Positions 1 to 9,528 of a DNA stretch of 64,000 nt are shown one piece after another. The number at the start of each line of letters is the position of its first letter. Position 1 is the stretch's first letter. The stretch covers positions 4,287,826-4,351,825 of the forward strand of contig CP138355.1 of the NCBI GenBank assembly GCA_033584155.1. Direction: 5' to 3'. A model generated the notes under the pieces. That model was not told where the DNA came from, did not search any database, and saw only the letters and a list, made by a program, of their open reading frames with translations. The stretch is from Candidatus Electrothrix scaldis (GTDB lineage Bacteria; Desulfobacterota; Desulfobulbia; Desulfobulbales; Desulfobulbaceae). The position numbers and the translations under genes were made by a program.

Positions 1-719
1 ATCACAAAACCATTATTCAAAGTTCTGCCGCGCATAAAAGCCAACGGTGCAATTTCAATAACACCTCGTTCAACAAGCTCAGCAACCTTTTCCGTACCCA
101 TCATATCATTGAGGGCATCAGTCAATGGCCGGAGATAAGGATCAATCTTTTGCGCCATGTCCCCAGGAAGAAAACCCAATTTCTCTCCAGCTTCTACAGC
201 CGGACGTGTCAGAATAATACGCTGAACCCGCTCTGAGGCCAAAGCAGAAACTGCCATAGCCACAGCCAAATAGGTTTTACCGGTTCCAGCTGGTCCGATA
301 CCAAAGACGATATCGTTCTTCCGGATCAACTCAATATAGTTTTTCTGATGAACACTTTTTGGAGAAATGATCCTTTTCTGGGCCGTAATACAGACCTTAT
401 CAAGAAAGATCTCCGCCAGAGAAGCGGACGGTGATGACTCAAGGATTTTAATACCAAAGGCAATATCCTGACTAAAGACAGGATAACCTTTACGTACGAG
501 ATCATACAGTTGCGACAGCAGGGAGGTGGCCAAATCCACAGCATGTGCCCTGCCACTGATGCTCAGGATATTGCCTCTGTCACAAATTTGAACCTGAACA
601 GCCTGCTCAATAGTATGCAGATTATGATTATGCACACCGAACAGAACCTGTGCAACGGCATAGTCGTCAAATTCCAGGCTCTGCTCGGATTCTCCAGTAA
701 GTTTTTGGCAAGTACGCAA
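1..719 (-). CDS. PhoH family ATPase, C-terminus cut by window edge
   Basis: PhoH-like cytoplasmic P-loop ATPase; the family is linked to RNA metabolism and often sits near ybeY. Translating the minus strand shows a KH-like N-terminal segment (VLFGVHNHNLHTIEQAVQI) and then the Walker A motif GIGPAGTGKT, followed by the family-typical stretch RPAVEAGEKLGFLPGDM and FMRGRTLNNGF. The Walker B LDEAQN expected next lies beyond position 1, so the gene is partial. The frame opens after a TAG at 732-734. There is no in-frame ATG upstream of the conserved region, so I take the TTG at 717-719 as start, without a clear ribosome binding site. It follows the DsbA-like gene by about 20 bases on the same strand. 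Identification is firm, the start is not. Confidence 0.85.
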   Translation of the reverse strand, partial: MRTCQKLTGESEQSLEFDDYAVAQVLFGVHNHNLHTIEQAVQVQICDRGNILSISGRAHAVDLATSLLSQLYDLVRKGYPVFSQDIAFGIKILESSPSASLAEIFLDKVCITAQKRIISPKSVHQKNYIELIRKNDIVFGIGPAGTGKTYLAVAMAVSALASERVQRIILTRPAVEAGEKLGFLPGDMAQKIDPYLRPLTDALNDMMGTEKVAELVERGVIEIAPLAFMRGRTLNNGFV

Positions 720-740
720 CGGTCTAGGATACTATCAGAT

Positions 741-1598
741 TTACTTCGCAGCTAATTCCTGATCAATCATATCCTGGAGGACATTAGCTCCCCGACCTTT
801 AACCTGGCGACCGTTGATAAACAGGGTAGGAGTTCCACCGACACCGGCTTTACCCGCATCAGCCATATCTTTTTTCAGCTTTGCATTGGTATCGGCACTG
901 GCAAGGTCCTTTTTAAATTTTTCCATATCCAGGCCAATGTCCTTTGCTGCCTGCTCAATGCTTTCCTTGTTCAGCTTTTTCGAGACAGCAAAAAGTGCAT
1001 CATGCATCTGCCAGAATTTACCCTGCTCATGAGCAGCAATCGCGGCAAGAGCAGCAGGCTTGGCTTGTTTATGCATCTGAAGCGGAAGATGCTTAAACAC
1101 GATCTTCAGATTATCAGGATTCTCCTTCAGGATTCCCTCCAGCAACGGTTGCACCTTGCTGCAAAACGGACATTGGAAATCTGAAAAAACCACCAAGGTA
1201 ACAGGCGCATCTGCTTTACCAAGGAAAGGTGAGCCCGTTGTATCGATATCCTGAGCAAAGGAAATATCCAGCGCCGTATACTTCTTATTACTATCAACCA
1301 GGAAAAGCATCTCTCCACGAGGAGCGATATCAATGGCAACGGTTTCTTTGGCAACAGGAACAGCCCCCTGCTCTACTCCGTCAGCAGAAGAGTAGATATG
1401 CACCTTGCTGTCATCACCCAAAACAAAAACCAGCCTATTATCTAAAGACTGCGCAAAATCAATCGGTTTCACATTCATCTGCCATGTTGCCAGCGGGGAG
1501 GTGAAGAGGGTCGCGCTGGACTTCGCTGGTGCATCCTGGGCCAGGGCCTGGCCTGACGACATGAGCAGTAGCGCACATAAGGTTAATGTCTTTTTCAT
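741..1598 (-). CDS. DsbA-family thioredoxin-fold protein with N-terminal repeat module
   Basis: Predicted exported thiol-disulfide oxidoreductase of 285 aa. A signal peptide (MKKTLTLCALLLMSSGQALA) is followed by about 90 residues resembling beta-propeller blades (FVLGDDSKVHIYSS, VAIDIAPRGEMLFLVDS), then a DsbA/DsbC-like thioredoxin domain with the active site FQCPFC (Cys143 and Cys146) and the cis-proline motif GGTPTLF. I chose the ATG at 1598 because a GGAG lies six bases upstream; an upstream in-frame ATG at 1631 lacks this and would spoil the signal peptide. The N-terminal module is shared with the protein at 1746-2366, so the fusion probably adds a ligand or partner-binding part to the redox domain. 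Substrate unknown. Confidence 0.85.
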   Translation of the reverse strand: MKKTLTLCALLLMSSGQALAQDAPAKSSATLFTSPLATWQMNVKPIDFAQSLDNRLVFVLGDDSKVHIYSSADGVEQGAVPVAKETVAIDIAPRGEMLFLVDSNKKYTALDISFAQDIDTTGSPFLGKADAPVTLVVFSDFQCPFCSKVQPLLEGILKENPDNLKIVFKHLPLQMHKQAKPAALAAIAAHEQGKFWQMHDALFAVSKKLNKESIEQAAKDIGLDMEKFKKDLASADTNAKLKKDMADAGKAGVGGTPTLFINGRQVKGRGANVLQDMIDQELAAK

Positions 1599-1745
1599 TT
1601 TTTCTCCTTTTATTTTGGATTTTTCAAGCAATTAGGCCTGGTTCATCCTGTCCGACATAGTGACCTTTCAGCTCATCGCTTCTATTGGACAGACATTGGT
1701 GGAATATACCCATCGAAAAAATATTATGCAAGAAAGGCTATGCAA

Positions 1746-2366
1746 TCAGCGTAAAGAAAACTGCACAGACTTAAAGGTCGCGCTACGACCAAGAAAGGAC
1801 AGCGTCCTTTTTCGCGAAGGAACTGTGAGAGCAACGACATCAGAGGAAACAGGAATAACCTTTTGCTGTACACCGGCCAGAGTATAAACATGCACTTTGC
1901 TATCGTTTTCAAGAACAAAGGCATATTTTTTATCAAAGGATTGGGCTATATCAAGGGGGCGGGCCTCAGTTTTCCAGGTATGTTTCACTGAATAATCTGA
2001 GATAGAATCATCTTTTTTTCTATAAACGATTTCTATGGCAGAATAGGTCTTATCACTTCCAATAAGGTAAAGCATACCGCCTCGCGGGGCAATGTCAATG
2101 GCAACAGTATTCGGGGAGACATCAATAATACCAAGACGATTACCATTATACGAATTGGCATAGACCCGGACCTTATTATCCTCTTCCAGGATAAATATTT
2201 TCTTCTTATCAAAAGAAACCGCAAAATCACGCGGAACAGAAGTTAGGTTCCAATCTTTCTTTTTCGACCAATCAATAATCTTGCTCACATTCTCTGCGTA
2301 TGCCATTGCTGGCACTTGAAAGAAAAGCACCAATAAAACAAAGAGTAATAGTCCATTTTTAGTCAT
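1746..2366 (-). CDS. Secreted propeller-like repeat protein, paralogue of the DsbA N-terminal module
   Basis: A 206-aa protein with a signal peptide (LLLFVLLVLFFQVPAMAYA) and no thioredoxin domain. It carries two to three copies of a blade-like repeat: FILEEDNKVRVYANS, VAIDIAPRGGMLYLIGSDK and FVLENDSKVHVYTLAG. These match the N-terminal half of the DsbA-like protein encoded just downstream nearly word for word (VAIDIAPRG is identical). It ends in a short basic tail. The pair probably arose by duplication of a module that was fused to a redox domain in one copy. It is likely periplasmic; I do not recognise a named family, and the propeller interpretation is from repeat pattern only. Confidence 0.7.
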   Translation of the reverse strand: MTKNGLLLFVLLVLFFQVPAMAYAENVSKIIDWSKKKDWNLTSVPRDFAVSFDKKKIFILEEDNKVRVYANSYNGNRLGIIDVSPNTVAIDIAPRGGMLYLIGSDKTYSAIEIVYRKKDDSISDYSVKHTWKTEARPLDIAQSFDKKYAFVLENDSKVHVYTLAGVQQKVIPVSSDVVALTVPSRKRTLSFLGRSATFKSVQFSLR

Positions 2367-2663
2367 CTTTAATTCAAAGCAAGAAGAGATTAAAATAAAA
2401 AGCCAAGTTCATCTGCGCCATAATAACCTCTACGAAACAGATACCCTTACCCTAAAGGCAAGCAGAGGTTGAAGTTACCATCACCAGGCAAGATCCTGAC
2501 AACAGCACATATATTTTTATAAGCTCTAATTATACACCTCTTTGTGGCATTACGTCAAGCCAAGCAAGAGCCTTTCCCGAACGTCTTCCCCTCTTTTCTC
2601 AAAATCTTTGCTTAAAAAATATGAGCAATTAGACTTCATTGTTCTTTTTTGTTCAACCGTCCC
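2367..2663. other. Intergenic region without visible gene
   Basis: About 300 bases between the divergent repeat-protein gene and the tRNA-Leu promoter. It is AT-rich and I see no open frame of convincing quality, no tRNA and no strong hairpin. It should hold the promoter of the minus-strand gene pair. Confidence 0.5.
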
Positions 2664-2692
2664 TTGACGAAGAGCTTTGTATTGATTATTAC
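2664..2692 (+). promoter_or_regulatory. Sigma-70-type promoter of tRNA-Leu
   Basis: TTGACG at 2664-2669 and TATTAC at 2687-2692 are separated by exactly 17 bases; the tRNA begins 16 bases after the -10 box. The same -35 sequence precedes the tRNA-Val and tRNA-Pro genes in this window. Confidence 0.75.
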
Positions 2693-2708
2693 TGTAGGCT
2701 TGATGCGT

Positions 2709-2794
2709 GCGAAAGTGGCGGAATTGGTAGACGCACTGGATTTAGGATCCAGCGCACTCCGTGCGTGGGGGTTCGACTCCCCCCTTTCGCACCA
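2709..2794 (+). tRNA. tRNA-Leu (anticodon UAG)
   Basis: A 7-bp acceptor stem (GCGAAAG with CTTTCGC), anticodon stem CTGGA/TCCAG enclosing TTTAGGA with anticodon TAG, a long variable arm typical of class II tRNAs, a TTCGACT T-loop, and an encoded ACCA end. Confidence 0.96.
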
Positions 2795-2927
2795 TTTTTT
2801 CTCCTTAAATAAAGCAAAGGCAAGAACGTTTTGGTAACCTACAAAGCCAATCATATAGCGAGATTCTTGCTCTGGATAAAATAAATCTGCCCCAAGCAGG
2901 CAACTTGGATAAAAGGAACTTGAGTCG

Positions 2928-4265
2928 ATGGATGTTGCGATTGAAGAAGTAAGCGAGCTGGCCCGAAAGGTAACTGTTACCCTGCCTGCTGAGGACGTGG
3001 CAAAAGAGCTCGATAAAAAATACGCCGAGCTGAAAAAAGAAGTAACCCTCAAGGGATTCCGTCGGGGCAAAGCACCGATGTCTATTCTGAAAAAGAACTT
3101 CAAAAGTCGGGTCGAGCCGGAAGTAGCGGAAAAGCTGGTACAAGACACCTATTTCGATGCCATAGAAGAAAAGAAAATAGATGTCATTGTTCACCCTGAA
3201 ATTCAGGAGACCACGTTTGCTGATGACGGTTCCTTTACCTATGTTGCAATGGTCGAAGTCAAACCTGAATTCGAGCTCAATGAGTACAAAGGGCTAGAGA
3301 TTGCGAAGCCAAACACAGAAGTAAGCGATGCCGAGGTGGACAAAAAGATTGAGGAGCTTCGACGCAACAAGGCCGTGCTTCGTTCCGCAGAAGATGATCA
3401 CGAAATTGCTATGGACGACATTGTGACCATTGATTTTCAGGGATTCCACGAAGACAAAGCCCTGAAAGAGGTACGCAATGAGGATTTTTCTGTTGATATG
3501 GGCACAGGGTACCTCGGAGAAGATTTTGAGGAGCGCTTGCTGGGGGTTAAAAAGGGAGGGTCTATACTGTATGAGAGTGACTTCCCAGAAGATTTCCAGA
3601 ACCCTATTATGGCAGGTAAGACCATCGAATTCAAAGTTGATGTCAAAGACATTAAGGTACGGATTAAACCTGAGCTGGATGATGAGTTTGCCAAGGATAT
3701 TGATGAGAAGCACGAGACCTTGGCTGACTTACGAGAGGCAATCGCTACTGACCTGAAAGAAGAAAAAGAGTCAGCTGTTGAAGGCGACCTGAATGATCGC
3801 ATTATGCAGAAGCTGCTTGAGCTGAATAATGATTTCCCGCTTCCGCAGCGAACCGTTGCCTATGAGATTCAGGAAATGATCAAGCAGACCGAGGAAAACC
3901 TCAAGCGAGCTGGTCAGACCCTGGAATCCGCCGGAATCAGCAAAGATAAACTGGTAGAGCATCACCGTGAGACAGCTGAAAAACGTGTCCGAGGCGACTT
4001 TATCCTGAAAAAGGTTGCGGAACTTGAGGAACTCATTCTGACAGAAGAAGATCTGGAGCAGGGGTACAGCCGTATCGCCAACGAATATAATATGACCGTG
4101 GAAAACGTGAAAGGATACTTCAAACGCCGCGAAGAGATCATGCCGTTCATGGCCGAGCTGCTCAACGAAAAGATCCTGAATTTCCTCCGTGATGCGGCAA
4201 ATCTTGTCGAAGAAACCGAGACAGATACCGAAGAAAACGGAGAAGAGGCAACGCAAGACGCATAA
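2928..4265 (+). CDS. tig: Trigger factor
   Basis: Ribosome-associated peptidyl-prolyl isomerase and chaperone that binds nascent chains at the exit tunnel. At 445 aa it has the normal family length. The N-terminal ribosome-binding domain contains GFRRGKAPMSILKK (the conserved G-F-R-x-G-K-x-P signature, around residues 44-57), followed by a FKBP-like domain (DDIVTIDFQGFHEDKAL, near 165-180) and a helical C-terminal chaperone region ending in an acidic tail. The start ATG follows AAGGA. It heads the cluster with clpP, clpX and lon, an order common in many bacteria that couples folding and proteolysis, and is separated from clpP by a terminator-like hairpin. Confidence 0.97.
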   Translation: MDVAIEEVSELARKVTVTLPAEDVAKELDKKYAELKKEVTLKGFRRGKAPMSILKKNFKSRVEPEVAEKLVQDTYFDAIEEKKIDVIVHPEIQETTFADDGSFTYVAMVEVKPEFELNEYKGLEIAKPNTEVSDAEVDKKIEELRRNKAVLRSAEDDHEIAMDDIVTIDFQGFHEDKALKEVRNEDFSVDMGTGYLGEDFEERLLGVKKGGSILYESDFPEDFQNPIMAGKTIEFKVDVKDIKVRIKPELDDEFAKDIDEKHETLADLREAIATDLKEEKESAVEGDLNDRIMQKLLELNNDFPLPQRTVAYEIQEMIKQTEENLKRAGQTLESAGISKDKLVEHHRETAEKRVRGDFILKKVAELEELILTEEDLEQGYSRIANEYNMTVENVKGYFKRREEIMPFMAELLNEKILNFLRDAANLVEETETDTEENGEEATQDA

Positions 4266-4299
4266 AGCTATAACAGGCTTCTTGTTGAGTGCAAGACAG

Positions 4300-4330
4300 C
4301 CGGACAGGATCCCGTTCTGTCCGGTTTTTT
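4300..4330 (+). terminator. Rho-independent terminator after tig
   Basis: CCGGACAG at 4300-4307 pairs with CTGTCCGG at 4317-4324 across a 9-base loop and is followed by six T. It may be a partial terminator, since clpP begins only 20 bases later. Confidence 0.8.
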
Positions 4331-4349
4331 GTTTTGAAGAGGAGAGATT

Positions 4350-4952
4350 ATGAATTTGGTTCCAATGGTTGTTGAACAGAGTCCGCGTGGAGAGCGGGCT
4401 TTTGACATTTATTCGCGCCTTCTGAGGGAACGGATTGTTTTCCTCGGAACACCTGTGAATGATGATATTGCCAGCTTGATCGTGGCCCAACTCCTTTTTC
4501 TTGAGGCCGATGACCCTGAGAAAGATATCACCTTTTACATTAACTCTCCAGGTGGCGTGGTGACTGCTGGCATGGCTATTTATGACACCATGCAGTATAT
4601 CAGCTGCGATGTTGCCACGCTCTGCATGGGACAGGCCGCCTCTATGGGGGCCTTTCTCCTGGCTGCCGGAGCAGAGGGCAAACGCTTTGCCCTTCCCAAT
4701 GCCCGCATCATGATCCATCAGCCCTTGGGCGGTTTTCAGGGACAGGCCACAGATATTGATATCCATGCCAAAGAGATCCTGCGGATGCGGAGCGATTTGA
4801 ACAGACTGTTGTCTCACCATACCGGCAAGCCGGTCAAAAAAATTGAAAAGGACACAGAGCGGGACAATTTCATGAGCGCTGAAGAGGCTGTTAAATACGG
4901 TCTGATTGATAAAGTGCTGGTCCGCCGTGAGGATGCCAAGGAGGATGCGTAA
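4350..4952 (+). CDS. clpP: ATP-dependent Clp protease proteolytic subunit
   Basis: Serine peptidase that forms the two-ring tetradecameric chamber fed by ClpX. It is 200 aa long with the catalytic triad visible: Ser98 in [14 protein letters not shown], His123 in MIHQPLGG and an Asp at about 172 in [11 protein letters not shown]. The oligomerisation and substrate-groove motif [10 protein letters not shown] is present. The start is preceded by GAGGAGAG. Its TAA stop shares one base with the clpX ATG (4950-4954), so translation of the two is likely coupled. Confidence 0.98.
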   Translation: MNLVPMVVEQSPRGERAFDIYSRLLRERIVFLGTPVNDDIASLIVAQLLFLEADDPEKDITFYINSPGGVVTAGMAIYDTMQYISCDVATLCMGQAASMGAFLLAAGAEGKRFALPNARIMIHQPLGGFQGQATDIDIHAKEILRMRSDLNRLLSHHTGKPVKKIEKDTERDNFMSAEEAVKYGLIDKVLVRREDAKEDA

Positions 4953-6223
4953 TGAGTGACGAAGTTTCAGGCGACTCTGCCGAGATCTGTACCTGTTCCT
5001 TCTGTGGCCGGCAGCAAGGAGAGGTAAAAAACCTGATCGCCGGTCCAGACGTCTATATCTGTGATAAATGTATAGAGCTTTGTAATGGTATGGTCAAGGA
5101 GCAGAGTGAAGGAGAAGAAAAGGTTGTTGATGCCCCTTCTCCTGCTGTGCTGAAACCCAAGGAAATTCATGCGCATCTGGATGATTATGTCATCGGTCAG
5201 GAATATGCCAAACGGGTTTTGTCCGTGGCCGTGCATAACCATTATAAACGGATAGAATCACGTCCTGGTGGAACCTTTGACGATGTGGAAATTCAGAAAT
5301 CCAACATCATTCTCATTGGCCCGACAGGAAGCGGAAAAACCCTGCTTGCTCAGACCTTGGCTCGCGTTCTCAATGTACCCTTTACCATCGCTGATGCCAC
5401 CACCCTGACAGAGGCTGGTTATGTAGGTGATGATACAGAAAATATCCTGGTTAACCTGCTCCAGGCCGCTGATGATGATATTGAGCGGGCCCAGCACGGG
5501 ATTGTCTATATTGACGAAATCGATAAAATCGCCCGAAAATCCGATTCCGCTTCATTAACCCGCGACGTCTCTGGAGAAGGTGTACAGCAGGCCCTGCTGA
5601 AAATCATTGAAGGCACTATTGCCTCCATTCCCCCTAAGGGTGGTCGCAAACATCCTCAACAGGACCTGACCAAGATAGATACCAGTAATATTCTCTTTAT
5701 TGTTGGCGGTGCCTTTGTCGGTCTGGATAGGGTTATCAAGCGTCGCTCAGGAACTAAGGGCATAGGTTTTGGCGCCAAGATAGCATCAGGACCGGAAAAG
5801 AGCGTCGGTGAATGGCTGTCCGATGTGCAGTCAGAGGACTTACTCAAATTCGGATTAATTCCAGAACTGCTCGGTCGTCTCCCTGTTATCGCTCCGATGA
5901 AAGAGCTGAAAGAGGATGACTTGGTCCGCATCCTGAAAGAACCAAAAAATGCCCTGACCAAACAGTACATGAAGCTGTTTGAACTGGAGGATATCACGCT
6001 TCGCTTTACAGAGGGTGCGCTGAAAGAGGCTGCCCGTAAGGCTATGCTCCGCAACTCTGGAGCCCGTGGCCTCCGTGCGGTCATGGAAGAAGCTATGCTT
6101 GATGTTATGTACGAGCTTCCTTCCGATGAACATGCCGTTGAATGCGTGATTAACGAACAGGTTATCGCCGATGGCGAATACCCTGTTATACTCTATGATA
6201 CTGAAGAAAAGAAAACAGCTTAG
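4952..6223 (+). CDS. clpX: ATP-dependent Clp protease ATP-binding subunit ClpX
   Basis: AAA+ unfoldase that recognises substrates and threads them into ClpP. It is 423 aa long. The N-terminal zinc-binding domain has Cys15, Cys18, Cys37 and Cys40 (CSFCGR and CDKCIELC), the Walker A motif is GPTGSGKT (residues 123-130), the Walker B is [10 protein letters not shown], and the pore loop GYVGDD follows. The ClpP-docking loop region with an IGF motif is seen as GIGFGAKI. It overlaps clpP by one base and is followed by lon after 86 bases. Confidence 0.98.
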   Translation: MSDEVSGDSAEICTCSFCGRQQGEVKNLIAGPDVYICDKCIELCNGMVKEQSEGEEKVVDAPSPAVLKPKEIHAHLDDYVIGQEYAKRVLSVAVHNHYKRIESRPGGTFDDVEIQKSNIILIGPTGSGKTLLAQTLARVLNVPFTIADATTLTEAGYVGDDTENILVNLLQAADDDIERAQHGIVYIDEIDKIARKSDSASLTRDVSGEGVQQALLKIIEGTIASIPPKGGRKHPQQDLTKIDTSNILFIVGGAFVGLDRVIKRRSGTKGIGFGAKIASGPEKSVGEWLSDVQSEDLLKFGLIPELLGRLPVIAPMKELKEDDLVRILKEPKNALTKQYMKLFELEDITLRFTEGALKEAARKAMLRNSGARGLRAVMEEAMLDVMYELPSDEHAVECVINEQVIADGEYPVILYDTEEKKTA

Positions 6224-6241
6224 TCGGATGCTGGAAATAAC

Positions 6242-6264
6242 GGGGAGAAGATCTATTTCTCCCC
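6242..6264 (+). other. Hairpin between clpX and lon
   Basis: GGGGAGAA pairs with TTCTCCCC across a seven-base loop. No T tract follows, so this is more likely an mRNA stability or attenuation element than a true terminator. Confidence 0.5.
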
Positions 6265-6309
6265 TCATGGTATCCCTTTCCTCCCCTTCCTTCCTGATTA
6301 CCTTGAATT

Positions 6310-8712
6310 ATGTTTGATTCTCACGCGAAACGATATCCAGTTATGCCCTTACGGGATGTGGTCATTTTTCCCGGCATGGTTGCCCCATTAGTTGTGGGGC
6401 GAAAGAAATCCGCCCGGGCCCTGGAACACGCCATGAAAGAACGCTCCTTGATTCTGCTGGTCACCCAAAAGGACGCCAGTATAGAAGAGCCCGAGCCGGA
6501 GCATCTCTATAACTGCGGCGTGCTTGCTTCGGTCATGCAACTTCTGCGCTTACCCGATGGCACGATCAAGGCCCTGATCGAAGGAAAACGCAAAGCTCTT
6601 GTTGAGAAATACAGCCAGGATGAGGAATTTTTCTACGCTGATTTACGAGAAGCCGGAGAACTACATACCGACAGTGTGGAACTGCCCGTATACAGTCGCG
6701 AGCTGAAGCAAGTCTTTGAGCGCTATGCCAAAATCGAGAAAAACATCCCGGCTGAGGTGCTGAAGTCGGTTACGGCGCTGGAAAATCCATCCCTACGGGT
6801 TGATTTAATCTGTTCCCACCTCCGCCTTGGCACTGAAGAAAAGCAGGAGATCCTGGAAATACTTGATCTGCCCAATCGTATTCGTCGAGTCCTGGAAATT
6901 CTTTACCGCGAGCTGGAACTGCACGAACTGGAAAAGGACCTTGATATCCGGGTCAAGAAGAAGATGAACGAGAGCCAGCGCCAGTACTATCTCAACGAGA
7001 AGGTCAAAGAGATCCAGAGTGAGATGGGTCAAGGCGGAGATGATCTCGATGAACTCCAGGAGGCGCTCAAGCAAAAAGAGCTCCCTGATCCCGTCCGGGA
7101 AAAAGCAGAACGGGAGCTCAGCAAACTGCGTTCCATGCCGCCCATGTCGGCGGAAACCACGGTGGTGCGCAATTACCTTGAGACCATTATTGACCTCCCC
7201 TGGCTGGAAAAGGACGACGCCAGTATTGACATCGAAGAGGCTGAGGACATCCTCAATCAGGACCATTACGGTCTGAAAAAGCCCAAAGAGCGCATTCTTG
7301 AATATCTTGCTGTCCAAAGCCAGGTGCAAAAGCTCAAAGGACCTATTCTCTGCCTGGTTGGTCCTCCTGGCGTGGGCAAGACCTCTGTTTGTAAATCCAT
7401 TGCCAGGGCGATGAATCGTCAATTTGTCCGCCTCTCTCTGGGTGGTGTGCGGGACGAGGCAGAAATTCGTGGGCACCGCAGAACCTATATAGGCGCTATG
7501 CCCGGTAAGATTATTCATTCCATGCAAAGGGCAGAGGTCATCAACCCGGTTTTCTGCCTTGATGAAGTGGATAAGATGAGCGTTGATTTCCGTGGTGACC
7601 CCTCATCAGCCCTGCTGGAGGTACTCGACCCGGAACAGAACTACGCTTTTAATGATCATTATCTTGATCTTGATTATGATCTGTCTGAGGTATTTTTTAT
7701 TGCGACCGCCAATAATCTGCACGGGATTCCCCTGCCCCTGCAGGACCGCATGGAGATCATCCGTCTGAACGGCTACACTGAAGAGGACAAGCTGGAGATT
7801 GCGGAACGGTTTCTTATTCCCAAGCAGCTTGAGCAGAACGGCTTTGCAGAGGATGATATTGAGCTTGAGAAACAGGCTGTACTGGAGATCATTCGCCGCT
7901 ACACCCGAGAGGCCGGGGTGCGTAGTCTGGAGCGAACCATTGCTGCGGTTTGTCGTAAGGTTGCCCGTGATCGCTTGAAAAAGAAGGAGCTGGCTCGCAA
8001 GTACCAGCTCTCCGATCAATCGATAACGGAATATCTCGGCGTCCCTAAATACCGTTTTGGCCTCGCTGAAACGCAAGATGCTATTGGTTTGGTGACGGGT
8101 CTGGCCTGGACCGAAGTTGGTGGAGAACTACTGCAAATAGAGTCAGTGCTGATGCCAGGGACCGGAAGAATGACCGTGACCGGCAAGCTCGGCGATGTCA
8201 TGCAGGAATCTGCCCAAGCAGCCCTCTCCTATGTTCGTTCCCGCTCCTTGCGTCTGGGGCTGGACGTGGACTTTTATCAGAAATTGGATATCCACGTTCA
8301 TATTCCTGAAGGAGCAATTCCCAAGGACGGGCCATCTGCTGGTATTACCATTGCCACCTCCATTGTCTCGGCCCTTCTGAAATATCCGGTTGACCGTCGC
8401 CTGGCTATGACCGGTGAAATCACCTTGCGCGGCAGGGTCTTGCCTATTGGAGGTTTGACAGAAAAACTCTTAGCCGCCAAGCGAGGCAATATTACTCATA
8501 TTCTTTTGCCAGCCGAAAACAAAAGGGACCTTGAAGAGGTTCCACCTAGAATCCGGGAGAGCCTGGACATCGCCTTTGTCGATCATGTTGACGACGTACT
8601 GACCAGAGCCTTGCTCTTACCTACAGGAGAGCAGCTTTTCAAAGATGTTCCTATGGAAAGTATTCTGAAAAATGTAGCTCTCTCGTCCCATAATACAACG
8701 GTACATCAGTAA
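6310..8712 (+). CDS. lon: Endopeptidase La (Lon protease)
   Basis: Cytoplasmic AAA+ serine protease that removes damaged and regulatory proteins. It is 800 aa long with the LonA plan: N-terminal substrate domain ([19 protein letters not shown]), coiled region ([20 protein letters not shown]), AAA+ module with Walker A GPPGVGKT (residues 351-358) and Walker [11 protein letters not shown], then the peptidase domain with the Ser-Lys dyad, Ser676 in PKDGPSAG and Lys719 in [13 protein letters not shown]. The start ATG lacks an obvious Shine-Dalgarno sequence. It ends the tig-clpP-clpX-lon cluster. Confidence 0.98.
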   Translation: MFDSHAKRYPVMPLRDVVIFPGMVAPLVVGRKKSARALEHAMKERSLILLVTQKDASIEEPEPEHLYNCGVLASVMQLLRLPDGTIKALIEGKRKALVEKYSQDEEFFYADLREAGELHTDSVELPVYSRELKQVFERYAKIEKNIPAEVLKSVTALENPSLRVDLICSHLRLGTEEKQEILEILDLPNRIRRVLEILYRELELHELEKDLDIRVKKKMNESQRQYYLNEKVKEIQSEMGQGGDDLDELQEALKQKELPDPVREKAERELSKLRSMPPMSAETTVVRNYLETIIDLPWLEKDDASIDIEEAEDILNQDHYGLKKPKERILEYLAVQSQVQKLKGPILCLVGPPGVGKTSVCKSIARAMNRQFVRLSLGGVRDEAEIRGHRRTYIGAMPGKIIHSMQRAEVINPVFCLDEVDKMSVDFRGDPSSALLEVLDPEQNYAFNDHYLDLDYDLSEVFFIATANNLHGIPLPLQDRMEIIRLNGYTEEDKLEIAERFLIPKQLEQNGFAEDDIELEKQAVLEIIRRYTREAGVRSLERTIAAVCRKVARDRLKKKELARKYQLSDQSITEYLGVPKYRFGLAETQDAIGLVTGLAWTEVGGELLQIESVLMPGTGRMTVTGKLGDVMQESAQAALSYVRSRSLRLGLDVDFYQKLDIHVHIPEGAIPKDGPSAGITIATSIVSALLKYPVDRRLAMTGEITLRGRVLPIGGLTEKLLAAKRGNITHILLPAENKRDLEEVPPRIRESLDIAFVDHVDDVLTRALLLPTGEQLFKDVPMESILKNVALSSHNTTVHQ

Positions 8713-8835
8713 TCGGTAAAATATGGGCAACCTATGAGCAGCAGCGAGGAGAGACAGTGCTACAAAAAAACATCCTGTTTCTTCCTGATTAAAGGTCACT
8801 CTGCATTTTTCACCAGTTTAAATGCATTTTTTATA

Positions 8836-8864
8836 TTGACGCACTTGGTCAAAAATGATATAAA
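8836..8864 (+). promoter_or_regulatory. Sigma-70-type promoter of the tRNA-Val/tRNA-Asp genes
   Basis: TTGACG at 8836-8841 and TATAAA at 8859-8864 with a 17-base spacer; the first tRNA-Val begins 16 bases later. Only the first tRNA pair has such a promoter directly upstream. Confidence 0.8.
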
Positions 8865-8879
8865 GCCTTCACTGATTTG

Positions 8880-8955
8880 GGGCGAATAGCTCAGTTGGGA
8901 GAGCATCGGCCTTACAAGCCGAGGGTCACAGGTTCGAGCCCTGTTTCGCCCACCA
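8880..8955 (+). tRNA. tRNA-Val (anticodon UAC), copy 1
   Basis: Acceptor stem GGGCGAA/TTCGCCC, anticodon loop CTTACAA giving TAC, T-arm ACAGG-TTCGAGC-CCTGT, encoded ACCA end. Confidence 0.96.
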
Positions 8956-8965
8956 AATTACTTAC

Positions 8966-9042
8966 GGGGTCGTAGTTCAGCTGGTTAGAATGCCGGCCTG
9001 TCACGCCGGAGGTCGCGAGTTCGAGTCTCGTCGGCCCCGCCA
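8966..9042 (+). tRNA. tRNA-Asp (anticodon GUC), copy 1
   Basis: Acceptor stem GGGGTCG/CGGCCCC, anticodon GTC in the loop CTGTCAC, TTCGAGT T-loop, encoded GCCA end. Confidence 0.96.
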
Positions 9043-9050
9043 GTAGTTTT

Positions 9051-9086
9051 AGGGAGTTAGTGATTTATCGCTAACTTCCTTTTTTA
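9051..9086 (+). terminator. Terminator between the two tRNA pairs
   Basis: AGGGAGTTAG at 9051-9060 pairs with CTAACTTCCT at 9071-9080 (one G-T pair), followed by a run of T. It should stop transcription from the upstream promoter before the second tRNA pair. Confidence 0.85.
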
Positions 9087-9106
9087 TTTATCGAGATTTT
9101 TATTTG

Positions 9107-9182
9107 GGGCGAATAGCTCAGTTGGGAGAGCATCGGCCTTACAAGCCGAGGGTCACAGGTTCGAGCCCTGTTTCGCCCACCA
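9107..9182 (+). tRNA. tRNA-Val (anticodon UAC), copy 2
   Basis: Identical to the copy at 8880-8955. No promoter of its own is visible between the preceding terminator and this gene. Confidence 0.95.
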
Positions 9183-9192
9183 AATTACTTAC

Positions 9193-9269
9193 GGGGTCGT
9201 AGTTCAGCTGGTTAGAATGCCGGCCTGTCACGCCGGAGGTCGCGAGTTCGAGTCTCGTCGGCCCCGCCA
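9193..9269 (+). tRNA. tRNA-Asp (anticodon GUC), copy 2
   Basis: Identical to the copy at 8966-9042. Confidence 0.95.
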
Positions 9270-9278
9270 GTAGTTTTA

Positions 9279-9314
9279 GGGAGTTAGCGGATTATCCGTT
9301 GACTCCCTTTTTTT
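9279..9314 (+). terminator. Terminator after the second tRNA pair
   Basis: GGGAGTTAGCGG pairs with CCGTTGACTCCC over 12 positions across a five-base loop, followed by seven T. Both arms differ from the first terminator, with pairing kept, so the two have diverged while conserving structure. Confidence 0.9.
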
Positions 9315-9528
9315 ATTGCTGGGCGCCTGTTATTTCTCCCTCTTCCCAAGCACTTCCACCGCTCCACCCTCTTCCTCAGAGAACGGGCAAAGCTGACGCA
9401 CCTCCCACCTTTTCCATTACACTCCTACTCCCTCCTACTCTCCTCACCTAAAATCCTGGAACGCTGGTCAAGGCCCCTTCTACATGCTATAATCAGGATT
9501 GAAAATTATATAACCCTTCTGGTAAGCA

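Larger units (their letters stand above)
8875..9287 (+). repeat. Perfect tandem duplication carrying a tRNA-Val/tRNA-Asp pair
   Basis: The 186 bases 8875-9060 are repeated without a single difference at 9102-9287 (offset 227). Each copy holds one tRNA-Val, one tRNA-Asp and the 5' half of a terminator hairpin. The 41 bases between copies complete the first terminator. Confidence 0.95.

Noticed and set aside
3771-4820. A 349-codon minus-strand frame across tig and clpP
   Set aside because: It is antisense to two well-conserved genes and spans their intergenic terminator.
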